This document shows positions 18,597 to 28,064 of a stretch of 64,000 nucleotides of DNA, in pieces; the first letter of the stretch is position 1; the number at the start of each line of letters is the position of its first letter. The DNA comes from Salinispora fenicalii (GTDB taxonomy: Bacteria > Actinomycetota > Actinomycetes > Mycobacteriales > Micromonosporaceae). The stretch spans positions 87,678 to 151,677 of the forward strand of contig NZ_AZWQ01000022.1 in assembly GCF_000514815.1 (NCBI RefSeq). Direction: 5' to 3'. Under the pieces are notes generated by a model, which had not been told where the DNA came from, searched no databases, and saw nothing but the letters and a program-made list of their open reading frames with translations. The position numbers and the translations under genes were made by a program.

Positions 18597-21164
18597 CTAA
18601 CGGGACTCAACCTCGTCGATCCGCTCCGCACCGAACGCCTCGCGGAGCAGCCGCACCGCCTGCTCCTCACTGGACTGACGGGCGGTCCGCTCATCAATCA
18701 CCTCGTCCAGCGGCTCGTCCCCCGGATCGAACCCCTCATGCACCACTGCGGGAGCCGCGCCACCCCGCGGCGCCCCGTCGTAGTCCGGATCGTACGGCGG
18801 CTCACCAGCCCAATCTGGTTCCGCTATCCGCTGCGGCGAGGCAGCGGAACGCTGCGCCCGCCCCCCACCGGCAGCCGCCGCCCGGGCAGCGGCGATCGCA
18901 CTACTCGCCGGGGCACCGCCCGTCGCAGACGGCCGGGATACGGCCGAAGCAGCAGGCGCCGCACTCGCACCGGAGGCCCGGCCACCATTGGCGATCGACC
19001 CCGCCGAGCCTGCCGGCCCCGCTGCTGACCTTGCTGGCCCCGCTGCTGACCCTGCCGGCCCCATTGCCGGCCCCGCTGCTGACGGAGCCGTGGCGGCCAC
19101 CACCGGCCCACCCGGACGGGCCGTGGCGGGCCACTCCTCGGCTGCGCCACCCGCCGGCTCGGGCGGGGCAGCAGCCCCACCGGGGCGTGCCGGCTCCGGC
19201 CACTCCTGCTCCTCGGTCGACTCAGCGGAGCGCCGGGCCGCACCATCAGCCGCCCCGCCACCGGCCGCTCCGCCACCGGCCACTCCGCTGCCGGCCGACG
19301 AGCGGGTCGGTGCGGCTGGAGCCGCCGCCGGCTCCGGTCGCGCCGGCGCGGCCGCAGGCCGAGCCGGGCTGCTGGCGCGGGGCCCGGCAGCGGGTCCGCC
19401 GACCCGCTCACCGGCCACCTCACACCTGATCTGCCAGCGCTCGCCCAGCTCCTCGTGGAGAGACTCGATGAGCAGATCCGGTTCATTGGCGAGGGCCTGG
19501 GCGTGAAACGGATAGCGGAACGCCAACACAAGGGTCTGACCGTCCACCTCGTGGACCGTCGCCTCCCGCGCCCAGGCAGCAGCCTTCTTGCTCTTGCGAC
19601 CCACCAGGCCGACCACCTCCGACCAGCGCCGCCGTACCGCGGCCGCGTCGAGTGGGCCCGGGCCGGTCGTACCCGGCCGAGGCGGCTCGGGGGTGGCCGG
19701 GTCGGGCATGACCGCTGGCCGGGGAGAGGCACGGCGGGAGTCGTCGGACGCGGCCGGACCAGCCGGGCCCTCCGTGCTCACGGACGTCGCGGTAGCCGCC
19801 GGGCGAGGCGGGGAGTCGACTGCCGGCGCGGAAGGCGTACCAGCCGGCGGGGTGGGGGCAGCCGGCGGGGTGGGGGCAGCCGGCGGGGTGGGGGCAGCCG
19901 GCGGGGTGGGGGCAGCCGGCGCGGAAGACGAGCCGGCAGTCGGCGGCGCGGGGGCAGCAGCCGGCGCGGGGGCCGAGCCAGCGGCCAATGCGGGGGCACC
20001 GGCGACCGTGAGCCGACGCTCCAGAGTTTCGAGGCGTTGCAGGAGGCCAACGGTCGAGTCATCGGCACCGGGCAGCAACAGCCGGGCACAGATCAACTCC
20101 AGCAGCAGCCGGGGCGCGGTGGCACCCCGCATCTCGACCAGGCCGTCGTGCACGATGTCGGCGCACCGGGACAGGGTGCCCGGCCCCAGCCGCTGCGCCT
20201 GGGCGGTCATCCGCTCGATCTGGTCGTCCGGGCCGTCCACCAAGCCCTTCGGCGCGGCGTCCGGCACCCGCTGGAGGATGATCAGGTCACGCAGGCGCTC
20301 TAGCAGGTCGGCGGCGAACCGACGCGGGTCGTGACCGGCACCGACGATCCGGTCAACGGTGGCGTACGCCGCCGCACCGTCCCCCGCGGCGAGCGCGTCG
20401 CACATCTCGTCGATCAGCGCCGAGTCGGTAACACCGAGCAGCGCGGCGGCCCGGGCGTAGGTAACGCCCTCCGGACCTGCACCGGCGATGAGCTGGTCGA
20501 GCACCGAGAGACTGTCCCGGGCGCTGCCGCCACCAGCCCGCACCACGAGGGGGAAGACCGCTGGCTCGACCTGGACCCCCTCGGCCTGGCAGAGCTGTTC
20601 CAGGTAGGGCCGGAGCACCTTCGGCGGGATCAGCCGGAACGGGTAGTGGTGCGTCCGCGACTTGATCGTGCCGAGAACCTTCTCCGGCTCAGTGGTGGCG
20701 AAGATGAACTTGACGTACTCCGGGGGCTCCTCGACCAGCTTCAGCAGGGCGTTGAAGCCGGCCGACGAGACCATGTGGGCCTCGTCGATGACGTAAATCT
20801 TGAAGCGGCTCTGCGCGGGCGCGAAGAACGCCTTCTCCCGCAGCTCCCGCGCGTCGTCAACGCCGCCGTGACTGGCCGCGTCGATCTCGATGACATCGAT
20901 CGAACCGGCGCCATCGGTAGCCAACGCCCGGCAGGAGGCGCAGGTCCCACAGGGCTCCGGGGTCGGGCCGTGCTCGCAGTTGAGCGACCGGGCCAGGATC
21001 CGGGCGCTGGAGGTCTTGCCACAGCCACGCGGCCCAGAGAAAAGGTACGCGTGATTGAGCCGCCCGCTGCGCAGCGCCTGCGACAACGGCTCGGTGACAT
21101 GCTCCTGCCCGATTACCTCGGCGAAGGTACGTGGCCGGTACTTGCGGTAGAGCGCCAGCGCCAC
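18597..21164 (-). CDS. dnaX: DNA polymerase III subunit gamma/tau
   Basis: Clamp-loader ATPase of the replicative polymerase. The 855-residue protein starts at GTG 21164 (MALALYRKYRPRTF), nine bases after GGAGG. Walker A GPRGCGKT is at residues 44-51. A zinc-binding cysteine cluster follows (about 63-78), then DEAH-like VIDEAHM and sensor segment GGGSARDSLSVLDQ. Residues from about 400 to 530 and 630 to 780 are extremely Ala/Pro/Gly-rich linkers, including four exact PPAAPT-type repeats and an AAGPAGS run. A structured domain (about 540-620) lies between them. I see no A-rich slippery site of the E. coli type, so a short gamma form by frameshift is not indicated. Confidence 0.95.
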   Translation of the reverse strand: MALALYRKYRPRTFAEVIGQEHVTEPLSQALRSGRLNHAYLFSGPRGCGKTSSARILARSLNCEHGPTPEPCGTCASCRALATDGAGSIDVIEIDAASHGGVDDARELREKAFFAPAQSRFKIYVIDEAHMVSSAGFNALLKLVEEPPEYVKFIFATTEPEKVLGTIKSRTHHYPFRLIPPKVLRPYLEQLCQAEGVQVEPAVFPLVVRAGGGSARDSLSVLDQLIAGAGPEGVTYARAAALLGVTDSALIDEMCDALAAGDGAAAYATVDRIVGAGHDPRRFAADLLERLRDLIILQRVPDAAPKGLVDGPDDQIERMTAQAQRLGPGTLSRCADIVHDGLVEMRGATAPRLLLELICARLLLPGADDSTVGLLQRLETLERRLTVAGAPALAAGSAPAPAAAPAPPTAGSSSAPAAPTPPAAPTPPAAPTPPAAPTPPAGTPSAPAVDSPPRPAATATSVSTEGPAGPAASDDSRRASPRPAVMPDPATPEPPRPGTTGPGPLDAAAVRRRWSEVVGLVGRKSKKAAAWAREATVHEVDGQTLVLAFRYPFHAQALANEPDLLIESLHEELGERWQIRCEVAGERVGGPAAGPRASSPARPAAAPARPEPAAAPAAPTRSSAGSGVAGGGAAGGGAADGAARRSAESTEEQEWPEPARPGGAAAPPEPAGGAAEEWPATARPGGPVVAATAPSAAGPAMGPAGSAAGPARSAAGPAGSAGSIANGGRASGASAAPAASAVSRPSATGGAPASSAIAAARAAAAGGGRAQRSAASPQRIAEPDWAGEPPYDPDYDGAPRGGAAPAVVHEGFDPGDEPLDEVIDERTARQSSEEQAVRLLREAFGAERIDEVESR
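19843..19914. repeat. Four exact 18-bp tandem repeats inside dnaX
   Basis: GCCGGCGGGGTGGGGGCA is repeated four times with no change, encoding PTPPAA units on the minus strand in the linker of the gamma/tau protein. Copy number could vary between strains by slippage without breaking the frame. Confidence 0.9.
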
Positions 21165-21310
21165 AGCGTCCCGCCTCCTCTCGACCGAGCCATTCTGCGC
21201 CGGTCCGGCCCGGGTGACCACCCGCCCCGCTGACCCTGGGGCAAGGAAGGAACCGGATTGACGCCCGCGTTAACAGAAGGAGCCCTTGCTGGCAAGGCAG
21301 CTCAGCGGCA

Positions 21311-21328
21311 GGTGCCGACGGCGGCACC
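21311..21328 (-). terminator. Hairpin after SRP RNA
   Basis: GGTGCCG (21311-21317) and CGGCACC (21322-21328) pair with a 4-base loop, a few bases beyond the 3' end of the SRP RNA on the minus strand. No T-run follows. Confidence 0.5.
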
Positions 21329-21332
21329 GAAA

Positions 21333-21421
21333 GGCCCCCCGTGCACCCGCCAGAGCCCGCTTATCCTTGCTGCCTTCCGGCCCTGGGGAGGTTCACGAGA
21401 TGCACGCCGCACGGGGGGTGC
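21333..21421 (-). ncRNA. ffs: Signal recognition particle RNA (small bacterial 4.5S type)
   Basis: On the minus strand the ends pair as CCCCCCGTGC (21409-21418 complement) with GCACGGGGGG (21335-21344 complement). The apical part carries the conserved SRP helix 8 elements: ACCTCCCCAGGGCCGGAAGG, then GCAGCAAGGATAAGCGGG, with the GGAAG tetraloop region and the AGCAA symmetric-loop partner. This RNA scaffolds Ffh for cotranslational targeting of membrane proteins. It lies between dnaX and tRNA-Ser(GGA), a common place for ffs in actinobacteria. Exact ends are estimated from the terminal helix. Confidence 0.88.
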
Positions 21422-21501
21422 AGACAGCCTACCCGACCGAGTGTCGATCACCGAGGGGTGGTGGGGCGAGGGCCCCCGGCGGGACCTGTATCCTGTTCGG
21501 C

Positions 21502-21586
21502 GGAGGATTCGCCTAGAGGCCTAGGGCGCACGCTTGGAAAGCGTGTTGGGTTCACACCCTCACGAGTTCGAATCTCGTATCCTCCG
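21502..21586 (+). tRNA. tRNA-Ser (anticodon GGA)
   Basis: A full cloverleaf with acceptor stem GGAGGAT/ATCCTCC, discriminator G, anticodon loop TTGGAAA within stem CACGC/GCGTG, and a long class-II variable arm (TTGGGTTCACACCCTC) as serine tRNAs have. The T-loop reads TTCGAAT. CCA is not encoded. It is a typical integration target, and a truncated foreign-looking gene begins about 90 bases downstream. Confidence 0.96.
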
Positions 21587-21609
21587 CTCGCCTGAGCAGG
21601 AAGAACGAC

Positions 21610-21636
21610 AGGGCCGGCCCCCACGGGGACGGCCCT
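21610..21636 (+). terminator. Hairpin downstream of tRNA-Ser(GGA)
   Basis: AGGGCCG (21610-21616) pairs with CGGCCCT (21630-21636), and inner C and G runs extend the stem. It is 24 bases after the tRNA and probably ends its transcript. Confidence 0.6.
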
Positions 21637-21677
21637 GAGTCGTCTCTACGGTCGCTCTCGTCTCAGTTGTCGTCTCA

Positions 21678-22049
21678 CTTGCCCTGTCCCGGCAGGGCAG
21701 CGGGGCGTTTGTTCGCGCGCAGACACAGCGGGCTGTCGAGCTGCGGCCACACATCGAAGCCGCATTCGAGAGGCCGCACGTCACCATCGACTTTGCCGGG
21801 TTCTCGGGCGAGACGCTGCGGGACGCGCTCGCCGAGGCGCTCGACAAGGTGCGGGTTGGAAGGCTCGCGCCGGAAACGATCGCGGTGCGGGTGCTGATCT
21901 CTGACATGACGGCGCCCATGGCGCTGCCCGCTCGGGCTGAAACTCAGGCGGACGATCCGGTGGTGCGAGAGCGAGCCGAGCGCATCACGCGCCGAGCGGC
22001 TGAAGGGATCATCGACCAGGTAACCATCGCCTACCGGTACGACACATGA
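21678..22049 (+). pseudogene. GntR-type regulator remnant, N-terminus missing
   Basis: The open frame from about 21678 encodes LSRQGSGAFVRAQTQRAVEL, the wing and linker seen at the end of a GntR winged-helix domain. It continues into the effector domain found in actinobacterial GntR-like regulators (RPHIEAAFERPHVTIDFAG, ETLRDALAEALDKVRVGRL, ADDPVVRERAERITRR) and stops after IAYRYDT, well short of the usual C-terminus. No start codon or helix-turn-helix core precedes it; coding signal begins abruptly after the tRNA and its terminator. It is a fragment truncated at both ends. A following short frame (22046 onward) and frame-shifted DLASEPDPLEVLRR near 22110-22190 look like further decayed coding sequence. 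Family call is from memory of homologues. Confidence 0.6.
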
Positions 22050-22189
22050 GCGCCAACCTCGGTCGACTGCTTGGCGAAGTCGGCGCGGTGTTGATGTGCC
22101 GCCGGATCTCGCCAGCGAGCCAGACCCGCTCGAAGTGCTACGCCGCACGGGCGCGTTCCGGAGCCACCCGCTCTCCTCCATGAGTCACT

Positions 22190-22646
22190 GACTCTCCTGC
22201 TGGTAGAGGCGTTTGCGCCTATTGATCAGTGCGCGCTGATAGGCGGCGGTAGTGGCGTGTACCACGCGGGCAACCAGCGGTACGGGTGGGGGTGGGAGGG
22301 ATAGTTCATGGTGTGTTGGTGGCCTCCGGTGAGTGCCGATAAGGAACGAATTAGTCGGACACACGTACGAAGTGATGGGAAGACTTCTCGTGGGTGTGTC
22401 GATGGAGCGCCGCCCAGTAAGGGCGGCGACGGTGCGCGACCGAGGGCCATGACCCCCCCGTACGGAGCCCTCGCCCCCTTCGCATAGCCCCTCCCGCGCC
22501 GCACCTCCTCCAACTCGGCGACAAGCTGTTCGCGAAGGTGCACCTCCAACAAGCGCCGTTGATCGACGACCGTTTCGGTAGGCGCTGACCGACTGGTGCC
22601 ACTACACCGGGTCGGCCTCGCCTACATAGTCCCCGCATCACGGTGG
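22190..22646. other. Degenerate intergenic stretch, no intact gene
   Basis: No reading frame here has a start, ribosome-binding site and codon pattern like its neighbours. On the minus strand a short segment near 22450-22560 (VHLREQLVAELEEVRRGRG, then GARAPYG) is faintly reminiscent of a recombinase or transposase piece, too short to name. The stretch separates the GntR remnant from the end of the giant protease gene. Confidence 0.4.
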
Positions 22647-25600
22647 TCAAACGGAATTCCATCTGGTTACCGTGCAATAGGAATAGTCCTCACCCCAGTC
22701 ATCTCCGCTGGGGCCCTTGACGGTGACCTGTAGTCGCGCGGCCGCACTTCCGAACAGTGGCGCGGTGACCTCGAACTGCCTCGCCCACTCCCAGTAAGCA
22801 TAACTGTTCGTTGGCCTATTGTAGGGCCAGGTGCTTCTTATGTACTCGATGCCATCCAGGTGAATTACGTATTCGAGCTTAGCCGTGGAGTTACTGACCT
22901 TTCCTACACCGTAGGCACCGTAGAACATAATCGTTTCACCCTGAGGAATTCCTCGAAAGTCGACGTAGAGGTTCAAGCAGTCGATGTTCGCGTCGGTGAA
23001 GTACACTCTGGCCGACACCACGTTCGATTGCGGCCCCTGTCCACTCATGTTCGACGCGGTAACCTTGAACTGATATAGATCGCCACGACGCAGGTCTCCG
23101 ACGGAGGCTTTCCCATCCCAGTCCCAGATATCGGTCTTTCGCCAGCCCTGCCCCTGGGAAGCGTTGCGCATGTAGACGTGGTGATCGGCAAAAGGCGTCG
23201 GGGACGGTGTCCACCTTAGCGCCGCGACCCCATCAGTGATCTTGATGCTTAGATTTGTGGGAGGCTGGGGTCTCGGTGGCATGGGCCTCGCACTGGCGAT
23301 GTTGCTTGCAGCGGCGGTACCGGTAAGATTCTTAGCCCGGACACGGAACTCATATGTCGTTCCGTTATTCAGCACTGTGACGGTGAAACCGCAGCAGCCG
23401 ACCGGGTAGGGCAGCTTCTGCCACGCACCACCCTTAGCTCGACTCTCGATGAGATACTGCACACCATTTGTAGCGCTGGGCACCCAACTCAGGGTCACGC
23501 GCCCGTCGCCGGCGGTTGCTGCGAGCCCTGACGCTGGCTGCGGGAAGGGCGGCATAGGACGAGCCGACACGACCTTCGACCAGCCCGAATCACCCGCCTG
23601 GTTGTTTGCCAGTACACGAAACTCATACGTGGCGCCGTTACGCAGGAGGTTGACGGTGTAGCTACAGCACGAGGTCACCGGATACGGCAGACGGTCCCAG
23701 ACGCCTCCAGCCAGCCGGGTTTCGATCCAATAGTGGACGCTCGTTGGGGAACTGGCACCCCACGAAAGGGTGACCCTTCCGTCGCCAGCGGTCGCGGCCA
23801 CGCCAGACGGTGTGGTGGGCCGAGGCGGCAGTGGTCTCGCCGACGCCACGTTGGACGCCGCACTGTTGCCGGCCCAGTTCGACGCGATGACCTTAAACTC
23901 GTACGTCTGACCATTACTCAGGAAGTCGGCGGTCATAGATGTGCCGCTAACCGAGAGGGGCAGTTTCTGCCAGGACTGACCGGACGTTGCGTTTCGTTGA
24001 TAGATAGTGTACGAAACACCGGTGGTACTGCTAGCGGTCCATCTCAGGGCAACCTGACCGTCACCTGCGGTCGCACTCAGGCCCTTGGGCGCAGTTGGCA
24101 ATCCGCCCTTCGACATGACCTGGACGCTTTCTGAGTAGGGACCCTCACCCCCGGCGTTTGACGCCGCGACCTTGTACTCGTAGACGTGGTTGTGCTGAAG
24201 GAAGCCCAGGTCGGCCTCCGTCCGCTCAGTCGGCAGCTGGCCCTTCGTGAAATCCGTCTGACCAGCCGTCACGTCGCGGAAGTAGATCCAGTAGAGAAGG
24301 GCATCCGATTGGGGGGCATCCCAGTCGAGGTGGATCGTTCCGTCACCTCGGCTCTCGCCCCGTAGGTTCTGTGGTGCCGGCGGTGGACTGTAGCGCGCGG
24401 TTGCCCCGGCCACCGCGCTAGCAGGTCCGGCACCGGCTGCATTGGTTGCCACCACCTTAAACTCGTAAGCGTGATCGTTAATCAACAGGGCTGCCGTAAA
24501 AGAGCAGCAGGTCGTCACCGGTATTGGAAGCTTGGTGAAGTTCTGCCCCGCCGTCACATCGCGTTGATAAATGTCGAACCAAAGGTTTTCGCTAGGAGCC
24601 GTCCACGTCAATTGGATGGTGCCGTCGGTCTGGGCGGTGGCGCTAAGCCCGGTTACCACACCCGGAACCGGAATCTGTGGCTTGGCCTGAACGATGTTCG
24701 AGGGTGCCGACTCCAGTCCGAAGCGGTTGGCAATCACTTTGAACTCATAGGTATGGCCATTAACTAAAAAGCCTGCGGTCACCGCGCAGCACTCCTGCAC
24801 TGGCAGTGGCAGCGGGGTGAATTCGGCTTCACCGATTGTCACATTGCGTTGATATACGTCGTACCAGACATCCGCCGTAGGGCTGGGTGACCAGGACAGC
24901 TCCACCTGTCCATCGCCCGCTTGGACAGCGAGGTTCGAAGGCGCGCCGGGATCGGGATAGGTGGAGATAGCCTTCGCGGGGTCAGACTGAGGTCCTTCCC
25001 CGCCGCGATTGGTAGCGCTAACACGGAACTCGTACTCATGACCGTGGACAAGGAATGCGGCGTTCAACGTGGTGCCACTGGATATCGGGATCTCCAGGCG
25101 GGTCATCTCTGTCTCACCGGCGGTGATGTCGCGCTGGTAGACCCAATACCACGTGTACGGCCCAAGACTACTCCACATCAGGTCGATGCTGCCGTCGCTC
25201 TTCGGGGTCGCCGTCAGCCCAACTGGCTTTGGTGGTGGCGCGACGCTGGCAGTCGCGGTCGCCGGGGCCGAGGTGGGTCCGATTCCAGCGGTGTTGGCGG
25301 CGGCAACGACGAATTCGTAGCGGTTTCCGGAGATCAGCTCGGGTGAGGTGGCGACGGTGGCATCGAAGACCGGTGAGTCCCAGGCAACAAAGTCAGTGTC
25401 GCCGGCGGTAACATCTCTTGAGGAAATAATGTAGTGGACGTTAGGCTCGGCGACCGCGTCCCAGCGTAGTTCGATAGTGCTGTCGTGGTTTGCCGTAGCC
25501 ATGAGGTTGGTCGGAGCGGTATCTGGAGGTTGCTCAATAAACAACAAACCGTCCTTGTCGCTCCTTGCATCCTCGATGATGCCCTTGGTTGACGCGTTGA

Positions 25601-28064
25601 CCAAAGCCTGCTCGACCGTCGCGTTGTCGTAGTCGGGATGCGTGGAGAGCACAAGGGCTGCTGCCCCGGACACCTGAGGGGCACTGAGCGAGGTACCCGA
25701 AAAGCTGTCGGCTGCACCGTCCAACGTCGAGGTAACGATGCCTGAGGCAGGAGCCCAGATATCCACGCATGGGCCGTAGTTGCTGTCCTCCCATCGCTTG
25801 TCACCGCCGTCGCTCGTACGGCCTGTACCAGCGACAACAATGACGCCTGTGGCGTTGTTCGGTGCCTCGGAGCATGCGCTCGTCTTCCTGTTACCCGCCG
25901 ATGTGACAACGGTAATACCTCTCTGGACGCTCCGCTCAACAGCCCATTCGAGGCGGCTCGCCTCACTGTCTCCGCGAGGAATCCCGAAGCTCAGGTTCAT
26001 CACAGCTGGAAGCTCAGCGTTCCGGGTTATCCACTCGATCCCGCCGATGATGCTGTCATTCCTGGCGCGCCCGTTGCAGTTGAATGCCTTCACCGGATTG
26101 ACAGTCACGCCCTTGGCCACACCACTGGTCGTCCCGGCGAGGGCCCCGGCGACCTGAGTCCCATGACCGTTGCAATCAGCCGTGTCAGTGGTCAGGTCGA
26201 TGCTGTTGTGGCCAGCAGCGACCCGGCCACTGAACTCCGGATGTCCCGGCCACAGCCCACTGTCGACGATGTACGCATCGACGCCGGAACCTGTGCTGGG
26301 GTATCGGTACTTTTCATCGAGTGCGCTCTCGCGCTGGTCGATCCGATCTAAGTGCCAGGGCGGACTGGACTGCTCGCCGCCTCCGTCGAGGGCAACCTCT
26401 ACATTTTGCTCGACCGCGATGACGTCGGGGTGCGATGCCAAGTTGTGGGCTTCGGCCTCGCTCATATCTGCCGAGAATCCATGTAATGTTATGGGATAGA
26501 GGCGAGATAGATTGCCGCCATACTGGGCCAACAGTTCTCGGGAAAACTGCTCCAAGTTTTCGTCGGTCACTGCTCCGGTCCGGAGACTGACGATATAGCT
26601 GCCAGCGATGGCTTCCTCGGATCCGGCAAACGCGATGACTTCCGTCACCGGTTTCGTATTTTGTGGCTTGGCAGTGACGATCGGGCTAAATGCACTCTCA
26701 CCCGCGTCGTTCTCCGCAGTAACCCTGAACTCATAGAGATGTCCAGGGATAAGAAGACCAACGTTGTGAGAGGTTTCAGTCAACGCAGTGGAGTGCCGGA
26801 CGAAATGAGTCTGGCCGCCAGTCAAGTCGCGTTGGTAGACCCGGTAGGATTTAGCGCCGGTGACCGCCGCCCAGGACAGTTCGGCGTTTTCATCAGCGGC
26901 TGAAACCGTAAGCCCGGAGGGTGCAAGCGGCACTCCCGGGACCGTGGACAGCGGCCAGTCCACCTCGACGAAGCGGGGGCGATATATGCGGGCATCCGCC
27001 AGCAAGTCACTAAACTCCAGGCTGTTTACGTTGTACGACAGCAAGAGCTTTCCGGTGCGGGCCAGCTCCGGGTGAAGGCGGACATCGTAAACGACCTTTT
27101 TCGATCCTGCCTGCACCTCTGGCGCCGTATATATGTACCTTGGCCCGGAGAACGGGCCGGTCGGCGATGTGGCCGTGTATACGGCGATCTGTGAATCAAA
27201 GAGCAGGTTATTTTCGTGAGTGACCAGCACATACTGCGCGCCTACCCTATGTATCGAGTACGCGGTGCCGACACCGCTGAGCAGACGCCCAATCGCGTTC
27301 GGATCGGCGGACCACGCCGAACCGGTCCAGAACTGCCACGGCCCGCCCAGCGCTCCGATTGGAGCGCGGGCGACATGAGCGAATTTCATTCGTCCCGGAG
27401 CTGACGACGTGCCGTAAATGTAGGTATATTCACCTTCGGTGAACAACGCCGATCCCCATGCTACGACGGAACCGAGCGAAAGGTCCTCCACGGAGGCGAG
27501 AGTCAGGGATGGCAGGTTGAAGGTCGCCAGCGCACTGCCGGTCAACTCGAAGTCCAGCGGGCCGGTGCCATTACGCCGATGTCGATTGTACAGGACTTTG
27601 AGCATGCCATCTTCGACAATTCCATCAGCCGACCAGAAGAACTCACCATTCTCCTCAGCGGGTACCACGAGTGCCCGTGGCTCATCCGCAGTACCGCCAT
27701 GAAGGGTTGTTGTAAGCTGCTCTCCCTCTTGCACCACCATGGCGTTGTTCACCATCGGGCTGTACATAGGCCGAGTGTGATCAGCGTTGACAGTGCCGAG
27801 GAAGGTGTCGGAGAAGAGCCAGACGAGACGACCGTCAGGCAGAGCAACCGACGCGGTCCCATCAGCTCCCGTCCAGTGTCCGCCGGCGTCACCATAGACG
27901 TTGAAAAGGCTGTTTAGGCTAGTGGCAGTCATTTCCCCCACAGGAACAGCAGCGGCCGCAGGAGGCGGCCGAACCAACGCGACGTTCAGTACCGTCGCAA
28001 CTATAGCTAGTAGCGCCAGGTAATACCGTTTTCGGGCATTCTCCCCCGATGCGAATGCAAACAC
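22647..28064 (-). CDS. Giant secreted mosaic protease: propeller-like domain, FN3, I9 inhibitor, S8 subtilisin, nine FN3, unique C-terminus
   Basis: Exported multidomain serine protease of 1805 residues. I prefer the GTG at 28064, since GAGG lies eight bases ahead and it gives a normal signal peptide (hydrophobic residues 14-31, then PPPAAAA). A GTG at 28160 would add 32 residues. Order: a DUF4185-like beta-propeller-type domain (about 45-370, with PDGRLVWLFSDTFLG); one FN3 (378-467); an I9 propeptide-inhibitor domain (488-557); an S8 subtilisin domain (573-845) with catalytic Asp601 (IVDSG), His634 (NGHGT), oxyanion Asn725 (SAGN) and Ser824-equivalent Ser792 (SGTSLSAP); nine FN3 repeats (847-1688); and a C-terminal domain with Cys pairs that I do not recognise. 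Finding the inhibitor and protease in mid-chain is unusual. Codon third positions are clearly less GC-rich than in flanking genes, suggesting acquisition. No LPXTG anchor is seen, so it is probably released. Confidence 0.88.
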   Translation of the reverse strand: MFAFASGENARKRYYLALLAIVATVLNVALVRPPPAAAAVPVGEMTATSLNSLFNVYGDAGGHWTGADGTASVALPDGRLVWLFSDTFLGTVNADHTRPMYSPMVNNAMVVQEGEQLTTTLHGGTADEPRALVVPAEENGEFFWSADGIVEDGMLKVLYNRHRRNGTGPLDFELTGSALATFNLPSLTLASVEDLSLGSVVAWGSALFTEGEYTYIYGTSSAPGRMKFAHVARAPIGALGGPWQFWTGSAWSADPNAIGRLLSGVGTAYSIHRVGAQYVLVTHENNLLFDSQIAVYTATSPTGPFSGPRYIYTAPEVQAGSKKVVYDVRLHPELARTGKLLLSYNVNSLEFSDLLADARIYRPRFVEVDWPLSTVPGVPLAPSGLTVSAADENAELSWAAVTGAKSYRVYQRDLTGGQTHFVRHSTALTETSHNVGLLIPGHLYEFRVTAENDAGESAFSPIVTAKPQNTKPVTEVIAFAGSEEAIAGSYIVSLRTGAVTDENLEQFSRELLAQYGGNLSRLYPITLHGFSADMSEAEAHNLASHPDVIAVEQNVEVALDGGGEQSSPPWHLDRIDQRESALDEKYRYPSTGSGVDAYIVDSGLWPGHPEFSGRVAAGHNSIDLTTDTADCNGHGTQVAGALAGTTSGVAKGVTVNPVKAFNCNGRARNDSIIGGIEWITRNAELPAVMNLSFGIPRGDSEASRLEWAVERSVQRGITVVTSAGNRKTSACSEAPNNATGVIVVAGTGRTSDGGDKRWEDSNYGPCVDIWAPASGIVTSTLDGAADSFSGTSLSAPQVSGAAALVLSTHPDYDNATVEQALVNASTKGIIEDARSDKDGLLFIEQPPDTAPTNLMATANHDSTIELRWDAVAEPNVHYIISSRDVTAGDTDFVAWDSPVFDATVATSPELISGNRYEFVVAAANTAGIGPTSAPATATASVAPPPKPVGLTATPKSDGSIDLMWSSLGPYTWYWVYQRDITAGETEMTRLEIPISSGTTLNAAFLVHGHEYEFRVSATNRGGEGPQSDPAKAISTYPDPGAPSNLAVQAGDGQVELSWSPSPTADVWYDVYQRNVTIGEAEFTPLPLPVQECCAVTAGFLVNGHTYEFKVIANRFGLESAPSNIVQAKPQIPVPGVVTGLSATAQTDGTIQLTWTAPSENLWFDIYQRDVTAGQNFTKLPIPVTTCCSFTAALLINDHAYEFKVVATNAAGAGPASAVAGATARYSPPPAPQNLRGESRGDGTIHLDWDAPQSDALLYWIYFRDVTAGQTDFTKGQLPTERTEADLGFLQHNHVYEYKVAASNAGGEGPYSESVQVMSKGGLPTAPKGLSATAGDGQVALRWTASSTTGVSYTIYQRNATSGQSWQKLPLSVSGTSMTADFLSNGQTYEFKVIASNWAGNSAASNVASARPLPPRPTTPSGVAATAGDGRVTLSWGASSPTSVHYWIETRLAGGVWDRLPYPVTSCCSYTVNLLRNGATYEFRVLANNQAGDSGWSKVVSARPMPPFPQPASGLAATAGDGRVTLSWVPSATNGVQYLIESRAKGGAWQKLPYPVGCCGFTVTVLNNGTTYEFRVRAKNLTGTAAASNIASARPMPPRPQPPTNLSIKITDGVAALRWTPSPTPFADHHVYMRNASQGQGWRKTDIWDWDGKASVGDLRRGDLYQFKVTASNMSGQGPQSNVVSARVYFTDANIDCLNLYVDFRGIPQGETIMFYGAYGVGKVSNSTAKLEYVIHLDGIEYIRSTWPYNRPTNSYAYWEWARQFEVTAPLFGSAAARLQVTVKGPSGDDWGEDYSYCTVTRWNSV

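Noticed and set aside
19843..19914. CRISPR or regulatory repeat
   Set aside because: The 18-bp units are in frame within dnaX and encode a Pro/Ala linker.
18597..21164. Programmed frameshift for a short gamma subunit
   Set aside because: No A-rich slippery heptamer of the E. coli kind was found; the linker is all GC-rich.
21560..21919. Integrase C-terminus on the minus strand beside tRNA-Ser
   Set aside because: The translation is low-complexity and no tyrosine-recombinase R-H-R-Y motif is visible.
22450..22560. Serine-recombinase fragment
   Set aside because: Only about 30 residues look suggestive; no catalytic motif or flanking support.
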